A stretch of DNA of 64,000 nt from JAPLKB01 sp964532465 (GCA_964532465.1 CAZHHX010000016.1:1-64000); one strand, 5' to 3'; numbered from the stretch's first letter, positions 17,033-26,766 are shown. Notes: generated by a model from the sequence alone, not told the origin. Translations and numbers: made by a program.

Positions 17033-17851
17033 TTATCTCGGTTTCCTGCCGGTGACAGTATATGCATTTAAGACGCATCGGAACATACCCTTATCGGACA
17101 GTTTTTCGAGATCAAGAAGCCACTGTTCTGCAAGATTTTCTGATATAAGTCCTTTTTCAACTGCACGTTCAGCGCTCTGCCTGATGTTATAAATCCGGTT
17201 TGCAGTAATAAAGTCGTTAATAACTGATACCGATGGATAAACATGGATTTCTTCAAGTCCGGCTGCCGCAAAATATTCTTTTAAATATCTGCCTACCCGG
17301 CTGTTTGTAAAGGAGTAATACCAGAATTTTTCAACAATCCTCGTCGTCTTCTCGTCTGTTCCGTTTATAGAGAATGTCCTCCAGTCATTATCATAAACCA
17401 GAAGCAGTCCTTCTGCTTGAAGCACCCGTACTGCTTCATAAATAACCTTTTCCGGTCCCTGAATATGCTGAAGCGTCCTGTCAATTCTGCATCTGTTGAA
17501 ACTGTCGTTGCTGAATGGCAATTCTCTCGCATCAGCTTTCAGGAATTTGACATTAAGCTGTTTAGGTGTTCTTGAGCATGCTTCTTTTATCATATTAATA
17601 CTGGAATCTATGCCGACTGCAATGCCTGAGCGCATTACTTTTGCAGCCATACGGATAACATCATCGCCCGTCCCGGAACCGACATCAAGTACCGACATTC
17701 CGGGAGCAAGCTCAAGAAGCTTATAGCTGCTCTGTTTTAACTCCTGATAATAGGGCAGCGAATCGATGAAAAAGAGACATTTTTTATATGCTCCCACATC
17801 GTTCTGCAGATCAACTCCCGTAAAGCCTGTTGCAAAGTACTCATCCATCAT
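17033..17851 (-). CDS. Class I SAM-dependent methyltransferase
   Basis: 272-residue methyltransferase with the Rossmann SAM site VLDVGSGTGDDVIRMA (motif I), VGIDSSINMIKEA (motif II), LKADARELPF, and the UbiE/Methyltransf_11-like CRIDRTLQHIQGPEKVIYEAVRVL. The C-terminal third (about 165-270) is not part of the SAM fold and probably carries the substrate site. The start was set at the ATG 17851, 7 nt after GAGG; a TTG two codons upstream is also open. It stands between a membrane methyltransferase and the deacetylase-like gene on the same strand. The substrate is not recognisable. Confidence 0.8.
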   Translation of the reverse strand: MMDEYFATGFTGVDLQNDVGAYKKCLFFIDSLPYYQELKQSSYKLLELAPGMSVLDVGSGTGDDVIRMAAKVMRSGIAVGIDSSINMIKEACSRTPKQLNVKFLKADARELPFSNDSFNRCRIDRTLQHIQGPEKVIYEAVRVLQAEGLLLVYDNDWRTFSINGTDEKTTRIVEKFWYYSFTNSRVGRYLKEYFAAAGLEEIHVYPSVSVINDFITANRIYNIRQSAERAVEKGLISENLAEQWLLDLEKLSDKGMFRCVLNAYTVTGRKPR

Positions 17852-17901
17852 TAACAAACCTCATTTTTTATTATCTGTATTGCAGCTTGCAGCCTGACGA
17901 A

Positions 17902-18375
17902 TTAAATCCAACGCCTTACCTTATTTTTATATTGTATGTATTCATCCCCGAAATTGTTTGTAAGATAGCGCTCTTCACACGCCACTATGCCAAAATTGAA
18001 AGCGAGAAACATAACGATAAGAAAGATAAAATACCACAGGGAATTTGCAATGACTGCAATTGCGGCCATAGATAGTAAGAGAGACAGGTAAAGAGGGTTT
18101 CTTGTAAAACGGAAAGGACCTTTTAGAATGAATTTTGTTGTAGGTTTATTGTAATTGATGGCTGTTTTGTTTTTCATCATCACTATTATGGCAGCGGCAG
18201 CGATAGCGCCGGATATCGTTAATATCAGCATCCCGACAAGCAAACTTACAATCAATGAAGGGAATTTGAAATTAAAAGGCATTATCCGGTTTCCCGCATA
18301 TCCGGCGATCAATAACACAAAAAAGATGACCGGCGGCGGTATAGTTCCTTTGAAATATTGTTTTTGATCTTCCAT
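17902..18375 (-). CDS. Isoprenylcysteine/phospholipid methyltransferase-family membrane protein
   Basis: 157-residue integral membrane protein with about four hydrophobic helices (15-30, 40-66, 95-112, 112-130). The C-terminal half carries the PEMT/ICMT signature: GPFRFTRNPLYLSLLL followed by ACEERYLTNNFGDEYIQYKNKVRRW, the SAM-binding RNPxY and EExxL...Y motifs. Family members methylate prenyl-cysteine, phospholipids or other lipophilic acceptors. In bacteria without prenylation the substrate is generally unknown. It is 50 nt upstream of the soluble methyltransferase gene. Confidence 0.8.
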   Translation of the reverse strand: MEDQKQYFKGTIPPPVIFFVLLIAGYAGNRIMPFNFKFPSLIVSLLVGMLILTISGAIAAAAIIVMMKNKTAINYNKPTTKFILKGPFRFTRNPLYLSLLLSMAAIAVIANSLWYFIFLIVMFLAFNFGIVACEERYLTNNFGDEYIQYKNKVRRWI

Positions 18376-18908
18376 TTACGTTTTTCCTTTTAGAATCTTA
18401 TATTATCAATCAGCTAAACACTTCGCAAACCGGTCCATCCGGTTTACAGGAGAGAAGGCATCACAAGCATTGACACAAGTTATTAGCAGAATATGTCGCA
18501 AAAAATATTCTATCAAACCGGTTGGTTTCTGTCATATCCGTGTTTTCTTTTTTTATTTTCCTCCAAACTGATTGAAAATACAATTAATTATTTTGCTTGA
18601 AACACCCATTGTGTGAGTGTTAACCTTGCAGAGGAATGAACTGTTTTGCGAAGGAGTGGTAACTATTAGGGGTCTTGCTTGTTTGATCGGCTGGTGTTGT
18701 AAAAAGGGGAGTCCAAAAAAACTGACTTGTTTTTTGGAAAAAGAAAGTTTATCTTGTCCGAGCGGTTCCTGTTTTTCCCGCCTAATCCTGGCCCCGATCC
18801 ATTTTTGCTTGTCGGCATTTATTTCAGGTTTACTACAGGGCAGAAATATCTTGTTTTATCGTGTTTCAATAATCACGGTACGATGCTGATGGAAATGGAG
18901 TAATACAC
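18376..18908. other. Intergenic region between divergent genes
   Basis: 533 nt between the minus-strand membrane methyltransferase and the plus-strand kinase. A perfect palindrome AAACCGG-TCCAT-CCGGTTT lies at 18427-18445, and a second AAACCGG occurs near 18519 as AAACCGGTTGGTTT, so these may be paired operator sites. An open frame of 90 codons (18617-18889, plus) has no ribosome binding site and a composition unlike its neighbours; I do not call it a gene. Confidence 0.45.
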
Positions 18909-20384
18909 ATGATTCAGAAAAGTGTTGAGGGAATACATACAAACATTAATCCTGACTGTGAATCGACAGAGATCGAATATCTCTATGTTGAACTGAGTAA
19001 AGCCTACGATGAACTGAAAAAAAGTGAAGAGCGATATCGGCTCATATTTGATAACCTGCCCCTGGGTTATATGTCTATGGATGAGAACGCCCGTATAATT
19101 GATGTAAACCGGACATTCTCTGATTTTTTCGGCTATGATCGCAATGAGATTATTGGCAGGTTTTTTTCTGATTTCCTTGCCGAGGGGGTGGAATATCACC
19201 ACAAGGTGTCATTTCCTGAATATAAGCGCACCGGCATCGCAAAAAACATTGTCCGGAAAGTGGTAAAGAAGAATGGCAGCATTGCTGTCGTAACCATGAA
19301 CGGTAGGGTCAGGTACGACAATAACGGTAAATTTATTCAGACGCACTGTATGATAATGGACATCACCGAGCATCGAAAGGCAGAGGAAGCCCTTAAGAAG
19401 TCTGAAAGGGAAAAGGCGCTCATTATGGGCGCAATGTCGGAGAGGGTACTCTATCATGATGCAAACCGGCGAATTATCTGGGCCAATCGAGCCGCAGAAG
19501 AAAATCTAAGCATGTCGTCGGAACAATTATCCGGCAGAACCTGTTTTGAGATTTTGAAAAATAGATCAATGCCATGTGATGACTGTCCGGCAATGCGTGT
19601 TTTCGACACACTCAAACCTCAAAAGGGCGAGATTCATATAAACGGGAAGGTGCTGGAGATGGCCGCCCATCCGGTCATAGATGATGAGAATCAATTTATC
19701 GGAGTTGTACAGATTTCCTCTGATATAACGGAGCGCAAGTTCCTTGAAAAGCGAATTCTGGAATTAAGCAGCAAGGAACGCAACGATATCGGCCATGATC
19801 TGCACGACGGTCCCGGTCAGTATCTCACGGGAATTTCCATGCTGGCAACAGCGCTCCATCAACGATTGCCCCTGGAAATGGTTGATGCGAGAACGATGGT
19901 GAACCAGATTATTGATTCTGCTGATAGCGCAAAAATAATAATGCGCTCAATTATCCAGGGATTGTGCATTGTGGTTGATGATCCACAGGGATTGGCATCG
20001 GCCCTTTCAGTCCTTGCCGACAACATTACCGCCCTTCACAACATTCATTGTTCTCTGGTTTCTGAAGGACCAGGACTTATTGACGACCATACGGTTTCAA
20101 CCCAACTTTTTTTCATTGCCCATGAAGCGGTAAACAATGCAGTCAAGCATGGCTTCTGCTCCAATATCCGTATTTTCCTCAATACGGGAAAACAAGCTGT
20201 CCATCTCTCAATAAAAGACGACGGACAAGGGTTTTCTCTTTCTTCAACAACCGGTCAAGGGATGGGTCTGAGGATCATGCAATACAGAGCCTCCATGATA
20301 GATGCTACCCTTGAGATAAAATCAACTGCTTCCGGTACCTCGGTTACCTGTATAGTTCCCTGTTCCGGTGCACAAAAGGATTGA
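18909..20384 (+). CDS. NarL-class PAS sensor histidine kinase
   Basis: 491-residue soluble kinase. It reads as a coiled coil (20-40), PAS (42-160, ending MDITEHRKAEEA), a second PAS (165-285) containing the CxxC-bearing segment RSMPCDDCPAM, HisKA_3 with phosphoacceptor His299 in HDLHDGPGQ, and HATPase_c with HEAVNNAVKHG (N box), DDGQGFS and GMGLRIMQYRA. The cysteine pair in the second PAS could bind metal or respond to redox state, as in other PAS domains with PCxxCP segments (inference). The response regulator gene starts 7 nt after its stop, so the two form a pair. No membrane segment is present; the sensed signal is intracellular. Confidence 0.92.
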   Translation: MIQKSVEGIHTNINPDCESTEIEYLYVELSKAYDELKKSEERYRLIFDNLPLGYMSMDENARIIDVNRTFSDFFGYDRNEIIGRFFSDFLAEGVEYHHKVSFPEYKRTGIAKNIVRKVVKKNGSIAVVTMNGRVRYDNNGKFIQTHCMIMDITEHRKAEEALKKSEREKALIMGAMSERVLYHDANRRIIWANRAAEENLSMSSEQLSGRTCFEILKNRSMPCDDCPAMRVFDTLKPQKGEIHINGKVLEMAAHPVIDDENQFIGVVQISSDITERKFLEKRILELSSKERNDIGHDLHDGPGQYLTGISMLATALHQRLPLEMVDARTMVNQIIDSADSAKIIMRSIIQGLCIVVDDPQGLASALSVLADNITALHNIHCSLVSEGPGLIDDHTVSTQLFFIAHEAVNNAVKHGFCSNIRIFLNTGKQAVHLSIKDDGQGFSLSSTTGQGMGLRIMQYRASMIDATLEIKSTASGTSVTCIVPCSGAQKD

Positions 20385-20391
20385 TTAAAGA

Positions 20392-21090
20392 ATGGTAAAG
20401 CAGAAGAAGCACGGGATATTTATTGTAGATGACCATGCAATTGTGCGCCAGGGAATAAAATCACTGATCAACCAGAATGCGGATATGTTTGTATGTGACG
20501 AATCGGAAGACGGACCTTCAGCGCTGAGAAAACTCCTGGATATTAAGCCTGATATGGCTATTGTTGATATTTCCCTTACATCCATGAGCGGGATAGATGT
20601 TATCAAGTCGATGAAAATCCAATGTCCCTCCATGCCGATTCTTGTGTTTTCCATGCATGATGAAACCATATTTGCAAAAAGGGCTCTTCGTGCCGGCGCC
20701 TCCGGATATACAATGAAGAGTGAACCGTCGGGCATACTTATTGACGCTGTCCGCAAGATTCTGAAGGGCAAGGTCTACCTGAGTGAAAAGATGACGGAAC
20801 AGTTGCTCCATCAGGCAATCAAAGGAAAAAATCAATCCGACGATGATATCGTTGATTCCTTGTCGGATCGGGAATTTGATGTCTTCCAATTAATCGGCAA
20901 GGGACATAGCAGCAGCAATATCGCCCGGAGACTCAACCTCAGTGTAAAGACTATTGATGCAGTCCGTGAAAGTATCAAACACAAACTGTGCTTAAAAAGC
21001 GCGTCGGAGTTGGTTCCATATGCCATAGAATATGTGCATGCCAGGAATATTGGGCTCCCAACAATGCCGCATAAACCTGATGCGACCTGA
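20392..21090 (+). CDS. NarL/FixJ-family response regulator
   Basis: 232-residue DNA-binding response regulator. The N-terminal receiver has FIVDDHAIVRQG, phosphoacceptor Asp59 in MAIVDISLTSMSG and KSEPSGIL near the usual Lys. The C-terminal LuxR-type helix-turn-helix covers about 150-212 (LSDREFDVFQLIGKGHSSSNIARRLNLSVKTID). It is encoded directly after its cognate PAS kinase, so phosphotransfer from His299 to Asp59 is expected. The next genes, an SDR and a VAO-type flavoprotein, start 263 nt further on the same strand and are candidate targets, though I cannot identify the operator. Confidence 0.93.
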   Translation: MVKQKKHGIFIVDDHAIVRQGIKSLINQNADMFVCDESEDGPSALRKLLDIKPDMAIVDISLTSMSGIDVIKSMKIQCPSMPILVFSMHDETIFAKRALRAGASGYTMKSEPSGILIDAVRKILKGKVYLSEKMTEQLLHQAIKGKNQSDDDIVDSLSDREFDVFQLIGKGHSSSNIARRLNLSVKTIDAVRESIKHKLCLKSASELVPYAIEYVHARNIGLPTMPHKPDAT

Positions 21091-21353
21091 TCGTTTGATG
21101 TATAAGATCTAATGCCTTTATCCGGACAGTAAGGTAAAATTACCTATACGTTTCTTCCATAAAAACTTATGGCATTAATATAAAAACCTCCCCCATATTC
21201 AACTTTTTTCAGTCAAAAAAACAGTAATTCACCTGATTGAAAGACTATTTCGTCTCAGTTAGTATTATCAGAAATCAATATATAATCACAATGAGGCAGC
21301 CAAAGAAACCGGACATTGCAAAATATAGATAATATTTACGTTGGAGAAAAGAT

Positions 21354-22148
21354 ATGGAGAAGAAAGAATTGAGTCAAAAAGTAGCAATAGTAACCGGCGG
21401 CGGCAAGGGGCTGGGCAAAGCCATAGCCCTTGAACTGGCCCACAGAGGGGCGGCTGTTGTTGTGGCCGATGCAGATAACTCGGCAGGCAGTGAAGTTTGT
21501 AAGGCAATTGAAGCATCGGCCGGAAAAAACCTCTTTGTGCCCTGCGATCTCCGCAAAGAGAGTAATGTGGAAGATATGATGAAAAAAGTAGTTACTGTTT
21601 TCTCAAAAATAGATATTCTGGTGAATAATGCAGGCATTGGAAGGGTAGCACTTTTGTGGGAAACGCCGACGGAGGTCTGGGACGATATTATGAACGTCAA
21701 CCTCCGAGGTTCTTACCTTTGCATCAAGCACACAGTGCCCAGGATGATGGAACAGAAATCGGGCTGCATTATTAATATATCATCCGGTCTCGGGAGACAG
21801 GCACAACCTCTGATGGGTGCCTATGCGATTTCAAAGGCCGGACAGATTGCCATGACTGTTGCCCTTGCAAAAGAAACTGCGGCCTTCGGAATCAGGGTAA
21901 ATGCAGTATGCCCCGGCCCTGTGGAAACTCCATGGTGGGATGAAAACAGGAAATCACTGTCAGATATCCTCGATGTCCGGGAGGATGAAGTGATTAATTG
22001 GTTCACCCAAAACAGACAGGCCATCAAAAAATCCCTGAAACCTGATGATATTGCAGGGGCAGTCTGCTGGCTTGCTTCAGAGGAGGCCGCTATGATGACC
22101 GGCCAGGCCATAAGCATTGACGGTGGTCATGAATTTCCTACGTACTAA
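21354..22148 (+). CDS. Short-chain dehydrogenase/reductase
   Basis: 264-residue classical SDR, NAD(P)-dependent alcohol/ketone oxidoreductase. It carries the cofactor motif TGGGKGLG (residues 14-21), NNAG at 91-94, catalytic Ser144, Tyr157 and Lys161 (YAISK), PGPVETPW, and the C-terminal TGQAISIDGG. An acidic residue after the second strand (ADADNS) suggests NAD preference. GGAG lies just before the ATG at 21354. The VAO/PCMH-like flavoprotein begins 52 nt downstream on the same strand, so a role in oxidising the alcohol that the flavoprotein produces, for example a 4-hydroxybenzyl alcohol, is plausible but inferred only from position. Confidence 0.88.
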   Translation: MEKKELSQKVAIVTGGGKGLGKAIALELAHRGAAVVVADADNSAGSEVCKAIEASAGKNLFVPCDLRKESNVEDMMKKVVTVFSKIDILVNNAGIGRVALLWETPTEVWDDIMNVNLRGSYLCIKHTVPRMMEQKSGCIINISSGLGRQAQPLMGAYAISKAGQIAMTVALAKETAAFGIRVNAVCPGPVETPWWDENRKSLSDILDVREDEVINWFTQNRQAIKKSLKPDDIAGAVCWLASEEAAMMTGQAISIDGGHEFPTY

Positions 22149-22199
22149 TAAGATAAAGCGGCTCTTGTAGCCAGGAAAATAAAGACAGGAGATTTTATT

Positions 22200-23732
22200 A
22201 TGAGAATATCAATGGAAAAAGCTCTTAGAAAAATGGAAGGTGTGGTTGGTTTTCAAAATGTTATAACAGACCCTGAGTTATTGGAAGTTTATTCAGTCAA
22301 TATGTTAAGCGTAGAAAATATTATGCCTGCTGCAGTTGTAAGACCGGGTTCTGTGGAGGAAATTCAGGCTATTCTGAAAATTGCCAATGAATATAAAACT
22401 CCTCTGTGGACTTTGAGCGGCGGCCAGAGCCATGGGTATGGTTTAGTTTGTGCTGCAAAGCCGGGGACGATCATTCTTGAACTGAAGAGAATGAACAAAA
22501 TACTTGAGGTTAATGTAGATCTTGCCTATGCACTGGTTGAGCCTGGTGTTACTTTCCTGCAGCTCTATCAATATCTGAAGGATAATAATATCCCTCTCTG
22601 GATAGACGCTCCCAGCGGGAGTCCTCATTCCTCCTGTCTTGGAAACATCACAGAAAGGGGAGCAGGCTACACACCTATGGGAGAGAGGTTTCTCTTCAGT
22701 TGCGGTATGGAAGTTGTTCTGGCTGATGGACAAATACTTCGAACAGGTTCAGGCACTCTTCAGGACACAAAGACATGGCAGATTTTCAAGTGGGGATACG
22801 GACCATATCTGGATGGACTTTTTACGCAATCTAATTTTGGAATTGTCACAAAGGCCGGTTTTTGGCTCATGCCCCAACCCCCGGCCTATGAGCCCTTAGC
22901 TGTAGTAATGGATGAGCCTGATGCTGTGTACAGAGCAGTCGAGGTATTGAGACCGCTCAAGATCAACATGATAATCCCTAACGGCGCCTGTGTTACGCAC
23001 ATCCGAAAGGCTCTGGGACTGACTGCATGTTGGGGTGAGAGTAAAAATATCCTGCCCAGAGTTGGAAAGCGATTCGATTACTCGCCGGAAGTGCATACAG
23101 ATTTGAAAGAGCAATACAATCTCGGTGAGTGGAGCTTCGCAGGGGCGCTCTATGGATTGCCGGAGACAATACAGATGTACCGAAAAATTGTGGAACATGC
23201 TTTCGCTGCCGCTTTACCGAAGAGTCGTTTCCTGGACGCCTCCGAACAGGCGGCAAGTCCATTCTGGAGAGCCAGAGAGAAGGCGATGCGCGGCGAGCCC
23301 CTTACAGAATTTGACATGTCGGACTGGGTGGGCAAGACAGGGGCCCTCTGGATAACTCCTGTAGCGCCGGTTACGAACGACCATGTGAAACAGCAGATTA
23401 AAATCGCTGAGGAAACCTATGCGAAATACGGATTTTATTACTCTGCGGAGCTGATAATCGGAACCGGTCGCGACCTCCATCATATCATCTGGCTTATGTT
23501 TGACCGGAACGACATTGAGGAACGCAAACGAGCTGACCTGTGCGTCAGGGAAATGTATGACCGATATTGCAAGGTAGGATATATGCCTTATCGCACAAGT
23601 GTTTCAATGGGAGATTATCTGATGAAAAAATTGGGGCCTTTCCGTGATGTCTGTCACAACCTCAAGCGCCTCTTCGATCCCAATAACATCCTCTCACCCG
23701 GAAAATCAGGAATAGATCTGAGTCAGGGTTAA
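22200..23732 (+). CDS. FAD-linked oxidase of the vanillyl-alcohol oxidase/p-cresol methylhydroxylase family
   Basis: 510-residue flavoprotein. The N-terminal PP-loop FAD domain has PAAVVRPGSVEEIQAILKIANEY, LWTLSGGQSHGYG and VEPGVTFLQLYQYL. The substrate and cap parts read like PCMH flavoprotein subunits: GYGPYLDGLFTQSNFGIVTKAGFWLMP, ITPVAPVT and a C terminus ending LFDPNNILSPGKSGI. PCMH hydroxylates the methyl group of p-cresol with water and passes electrons to a cytochrome c subunit; VAO uses O2. In an anaerobe the PCMH mode is expected. No cytochrome subunit gene is adjacent. Together with the SDR and the benzoyl-CoA reductase operon it suggests a 4-alkylphenol to benzoyl-CoA route, which is inference. 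GGAG precedes the ATG. Confidence 0.82.
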   Translation: MRISMEKALRKMEGVVGFQNVITDPELLEVYSVNMLSVENIMPAAVVRPGSVEEIQAILKIANEYKTPLWTLSGGQSHGYGLVCAAKPGTIILELKRMNKILEVNVDLAYALVEPGVTFLQLYQYLKDNNIPLWIDAPSGSPHSSCLGNITERGAGYTPMGERFLFSCGMEVVLADGQILRTGSGTLQDTKTWQIFKWGYGPYLDGLFTQSNFGIVTKAGFWLMPQPPAYEPLAVVMDEPDAVYRAVEVLRPLKINMIIPNGACVTHIRKALGLTACWGESKNILPRVGKRFDYSPEVHTDLKEQYNLGEWSFAGALYGLPETIQMYRKIVEHAFAAALPKSRFLDASEQAASPFWRAREKAMRGEPLTEFDMSDWVGKTGALWITPVAPVTNDHVKQQIKIAEETYAKYGFYYSAELIIGTGRDLHHIIWLMFDRNDIEERKRADLCVREMYDRYCKVGYMPYRTSVSMGDYLMKKLGPFRDVCHNLKRLFDPNNILSPGKSGIDLSQG

Positions 23733-24156
23733 AGATTCTCTAATTATGACTGAGGCCAGGATAATCCTGGGATGATTCTGGCCTCCTCCTCTTCAATAAA
23801 CCCCTGCACTTCATGGTATAGTTGAACATAGCTTTCACATTTTCCGGTCTATCTCTTGAGAAAAACTAATGTGGATTGCCGGGTTCTTTATATTTGCTCT
23901 CAATGTGAGAGCAAATATAAAAATCCTTGGAAAGCATTGTGCTGTCTTATTCTCCGTCATTTTATTTTTAAAACACTGTGATGAAATTCAAGTACTGAGC
24001 CAATGAGAAAACTTCCCTGTTTTCCATAGGCGCCTGTCTGGATTTTATGATGAAATCATGAATTTAAATATACATTCAGCAACAAGCTCTTCTGAGTAAC
24101 TTACCTCTTTTTTTAAAGTTACTCAGGAACAAATCGCCCCAAAGGGCCGTGTAGTG
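23733..24156. other. Intergenic region with two inverted repeats
   Basis: 424 nt between converging genes. GAGGCCAG (23752-23759) pairs with CTGGCCTC (23778-23785), 19 nt after the flavoprotein stop; a weak pyrimidine tract follows, so it may be a terminator. The perfect hairpin at 23889-23919 is listed separately. I see nothing else, and no convincing frame. Confidence 0.45.
23889..23919. repeat. Perfect 14-bp hairpin with 3-nt loop
   Basis: TATATTTGCTCTCA and its exact complement flank ATG. The core TTGCTCTCA-N3-TGAGAGCAA resembles the hairpin in the direct repeats at 40231 and 41884 (TTGCTTTCA-N3-TGAAAGCAA), so it may be a dispersed palindromic element. It could also act as a two-way transcription stop between the converging genes. 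Confidence 0.5.
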
Positions 24157-26766
24157 CTATTCAACGAAACAGACCAGTTTCTGCGACAGCATATCCGACA
24201 TAATATACAAACTGATATTTCCCGTAACATCATATACTCTTACAACTTCATGGTATTTATTACTCTCAGGGATAAGCGCCTCTGTGACATCGCTGAAAGA
24301 AATGAATATTTCCTTGTTGAAAATAACACCGGGGTTATCAGGGAATATACCGATATAAAAAATGTCTGTTTCAATAAGGTCCTGAAAAAAATGACTCCCA
24401 TAGGAAAGCTCAGGCATGAGATTGCCGTCAGAGTATGCGATCTCGCCCATAAAGGTAATATTATTGATTTCCGAAAAACGTACAGGCACGCCGAGTGACG
24501 GTGTTGTAGTGCCCCATCTGCCGGGGCCGAGAAGCAGCGTCGGCATTTCATCTCTATTTTTGATCGTTTTATTGAATTTCCCGGTAAGACGGGCTATGTC
24601 ATATTTTTCAGACAGCGTGAGCCTGTTATATCCTGCAGGGTCAACATAGATAATTCTTTTAATCTGTTTTAAAATGCTGCCGCCCATAAACTGCCCCTCT
24701 GTCCGCATGAGAACTTTGTTCTCCGGCAGATCCGCTGGAATCTTTATCTTTTGCATCTGCCCTTTTGCCTGAACGGGCCTGCACTGTAAGAGATTGATCC
24801 TGTAGTCATTATATTGGGTAAAATTTACGGTAAATTCTATCTCCACAGGATAATTGTAAATACTTTCCAGCTTTTTGAGCATCCTGTGCATAACACCTGG
24901 AAAGGATGTACGGGAAAGGAAATTATCAAAGGTAAGTATCCATGCCTCCCGGTCTTTTATACCAAGTTCGCTCATACGTCTGGTTGTTTCATGATCTCTC
25001 GTACCGACAAGATCAAGCTTGATATTCAGTCCCTCATTTATTTTGTCCATGAAAGAAACCGTTTCCAGAGTATTGCTGCCGGTATCAAGGACATCCATAT
25101 CATGCTGGGAAAATCTCCCGGTGTCATCCATGCCTGCATGGGGGCGGAATAGAGGACTGTCAAGGGCGACGATGCGGGGATAATCGTTTTCAACACGATT
25201 GACGGCCCGTGTTCCGAGACCGAGGACAAGCCGGAGCATTCCTGCCTTGGGATCCATGCCTTCTTTCCAGGCAAAAGCATTGTAGGAAACACCTACACCG
25301 GCAAGATCCGGGAAAAAGTACTGTTTCCGGTGTGAACCGGAAACTCTTTGAACGAGCAGAGCCATCTGCTCATCGTGTTTGTCAAGTCCCCGCTGCAAAC
25401 GGTAAGTCAGCGCGTCTTCATTCATGGTGCTGGCAAATACTTCTCTCACAGATTCGACAAAGGCAGTGTAACGTTTTTCAGGAGAGCCCTGATTGACGGA
25501 GAAAACACTCTCATATTTACCGGCAAAGGCATTTCCGAAAGCGTCCTCCAGAAGACTGCTGGAACGGATAATGATGGGAGACTGGCCGAAATATTCGATA
25601 ACCTGCTGAAACTGCTCTTTAATCTCATCAGGAAAAATACCCTTCAACATCTTTTCGCGGAGCTTGTCGCCTGCGTCGAAATATCCTTCTGCAGTCTTCT
25701 GCTCCATCCGCAATTTCCATAATCCGTTCTGGACGATGTAGGTATAATAAATATCCGAACCAATAAAAAAAGAATCATGCTGTTCAAGGTAGTCTTTCCA
25801 ACTTATCGATTCTTCTTTATCAAGGATTTTTCTTGCAATGAGCATTCCCACGGTTTTACCGCCTATAAACCCGGTCCCAATCATGCGTGATTTTATGTTA
25901 AGGAGGTCTTCCAGGGAAAAAACATCCTTGGCAAGGGAAAGGATTCTCTCTTCCCGGCCAATCATAATCCGGCAGAGTTCATCAACCATGTCCTGTCTTT
26001 CCACGGGATTATCCGGTTTATGAAGAATGCCCTCGGCCCTCAAGAAGAGCCTGTCCCAGTAGTCTAATTGACGGCGCGCACTGCTCAGCTTCCGTCTTGA
26101 GATATCTGAAAACATTTTTGCAGCATCGAAGCTGTCGATAACAGCCGAAAAACTTTCTTCTTCTTCGATATGGGGGAGAAACATTGTCGGGGAATACCGG
26201 TTCCATACCTTCAAAGGGTGTATGCAATAATTCCCCTCATGATGATAGGCATCAAGCAATACCTGCGTGGTTTCACGGATACGGGCAACTGTCTTGAATG
26301 AATGACTGTACCGGAGGATAGAGAAATATGCAACGGTGTTCAGTTCAAAAAGATAGGGGCAGGTAACAACAAAAAAATTCCCGATCATTAGATCGGTTGC
26401 CCAGGCAGACAGCAGATTGGAAAGACAGTCAAATACATAAAAAACATCTCTGCCTTCCGCAGTTGCAATGTTGTATACCTGAGTTGTAAAAGTTTCAAAT
26501 CCGCTTTTGGCGTCAAGATAGTATATTTTGATCTTTCCGTTCTCTTTTACAAGCGGCTCATGTTCGGCAAATCTCATGTAAATGACCTTGTTGCCGTCCT
26601 GCAACATCCTGTCAACATATGGAGTTACATAATGTTCATATTCCTTTATATCGTCAATCTGCCAGACGACGTTGTCGCCCATTTGCAGCCCGCCTAATAC
26701 TTCATCGAGACTTTTTAAGCCTGTGCTTGCCCGGACAGATGTATTCATACTTTTGTCATCTCCCAT
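24157..26766 (-). CDS. KaiC-like/PEP-synthase ATP-grasp fusion protein, paralogue 1
   Basis: About 869 residues, soluble. Residues 10-230 follow the RecA/KaiC pattern: STGLKSLDEVLGGLQMGDNVV, then YVFDCLSNLL as a Walker-B-like strand. The P-loop (GxxxxGKT) is absent and replaced by QIDDIKEY. Residues about 300-660 are the ATP-grasp domain of PEP synthase/pyruvate phosphate dikinase: GGKTVGMLIA, SPIIIRSSSLLEDAFGNAFAGKYE, ALLVQRVSGS, INLLQCRPVQ. The phosphohistidine and PEP-binding barrel domains are missing. Instead a C-terminal part contains LLLGPGRWGTTTPSLGVPV. A close paralogue ends the operon at 34530. The ATG at 26766 is preferred over a GTG at 26772; neither has a strong Shine-Dalgarno. 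Function is unknown; an ATP-dependent phosphotransfer or sensing role is inference. Confidence 0.75.
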   Translation of the reverse strand: MGDDKSMNTSVRASTGLKSLDEVLGGLQMGDNVVWQIDDIKEYEHYVTPYVDRMLQDGNKVIYMRFAEHEPLVKENGKIKIYYLDAKSGFETFTTQVYNIATAEGRDVFYVFDCLSNLLSAWATDLMIGNFFVVTCPYLFELNTVAYFSILRYSHSFKTVARIRETTQVLLDAYHHEGNYCIHPLKVWNRYSPTMFLPHIEEEESFSAVIDSFDAAKMFSDISRRKLSSARRQLDYWDRLFLRAEGILHKPDNPVERQDMVDELCRIMIGREERILSLAKDVFSLEDLLNIKSRMIGTGFIGGKTVGMLIARKILDKEESISWKDYLEQHDSFFIGSDIYYTYIVQNGLWKLRMEQKTAEGYFDAGDKLREKMLKGIFPDEIKEQFQQVIEYFGQSPIIIRSSSLLEDAFGNAFAGKYESVFSVNQGSPEKRYTAFVESVREVFASTMNEDALTYRLQRGLDKHDEQMALLVQRVSGSHRKQYFFPDLAGVGVSYNAFAWKEGMDPKAGMLRLVLGLGTRAVNRVENDYPRIVALDSPLFRPHAGMDDTGRFSQHDMDVLDTGSNTLETVSFMDKINEGLNIKLDLVGTRDHETTRRMSELGIKDREAWILTFDNFLSRTSFPGVMHRMLKKLESIYNYPVEIEFTVNFTQYNDYRINLLQCRPVQAKGQMQKIKIPADLPENKVLMRTEGQFMGGSILKQIKRIIYVDPAGYNRLTLSEKYDIARLTGKFNKTIKNRDEMPTLLLGPGRWGTTTPSLGVPVRFSEINNITFMGEIAYSDGNLMPELSYGSHFFQDLIETDIFYIGIFPDNPGVIFNKEIFISFSDVTEALIPESNKYHEVVRVYDVTGNISLYIMSDMLSQKLVCFVE

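Noticed and set aside
18617..18889. 90-codon plus-strand frame
   Set aside because: No ribosome binding site, odd Cys-rich composition, and no recognisable domain.
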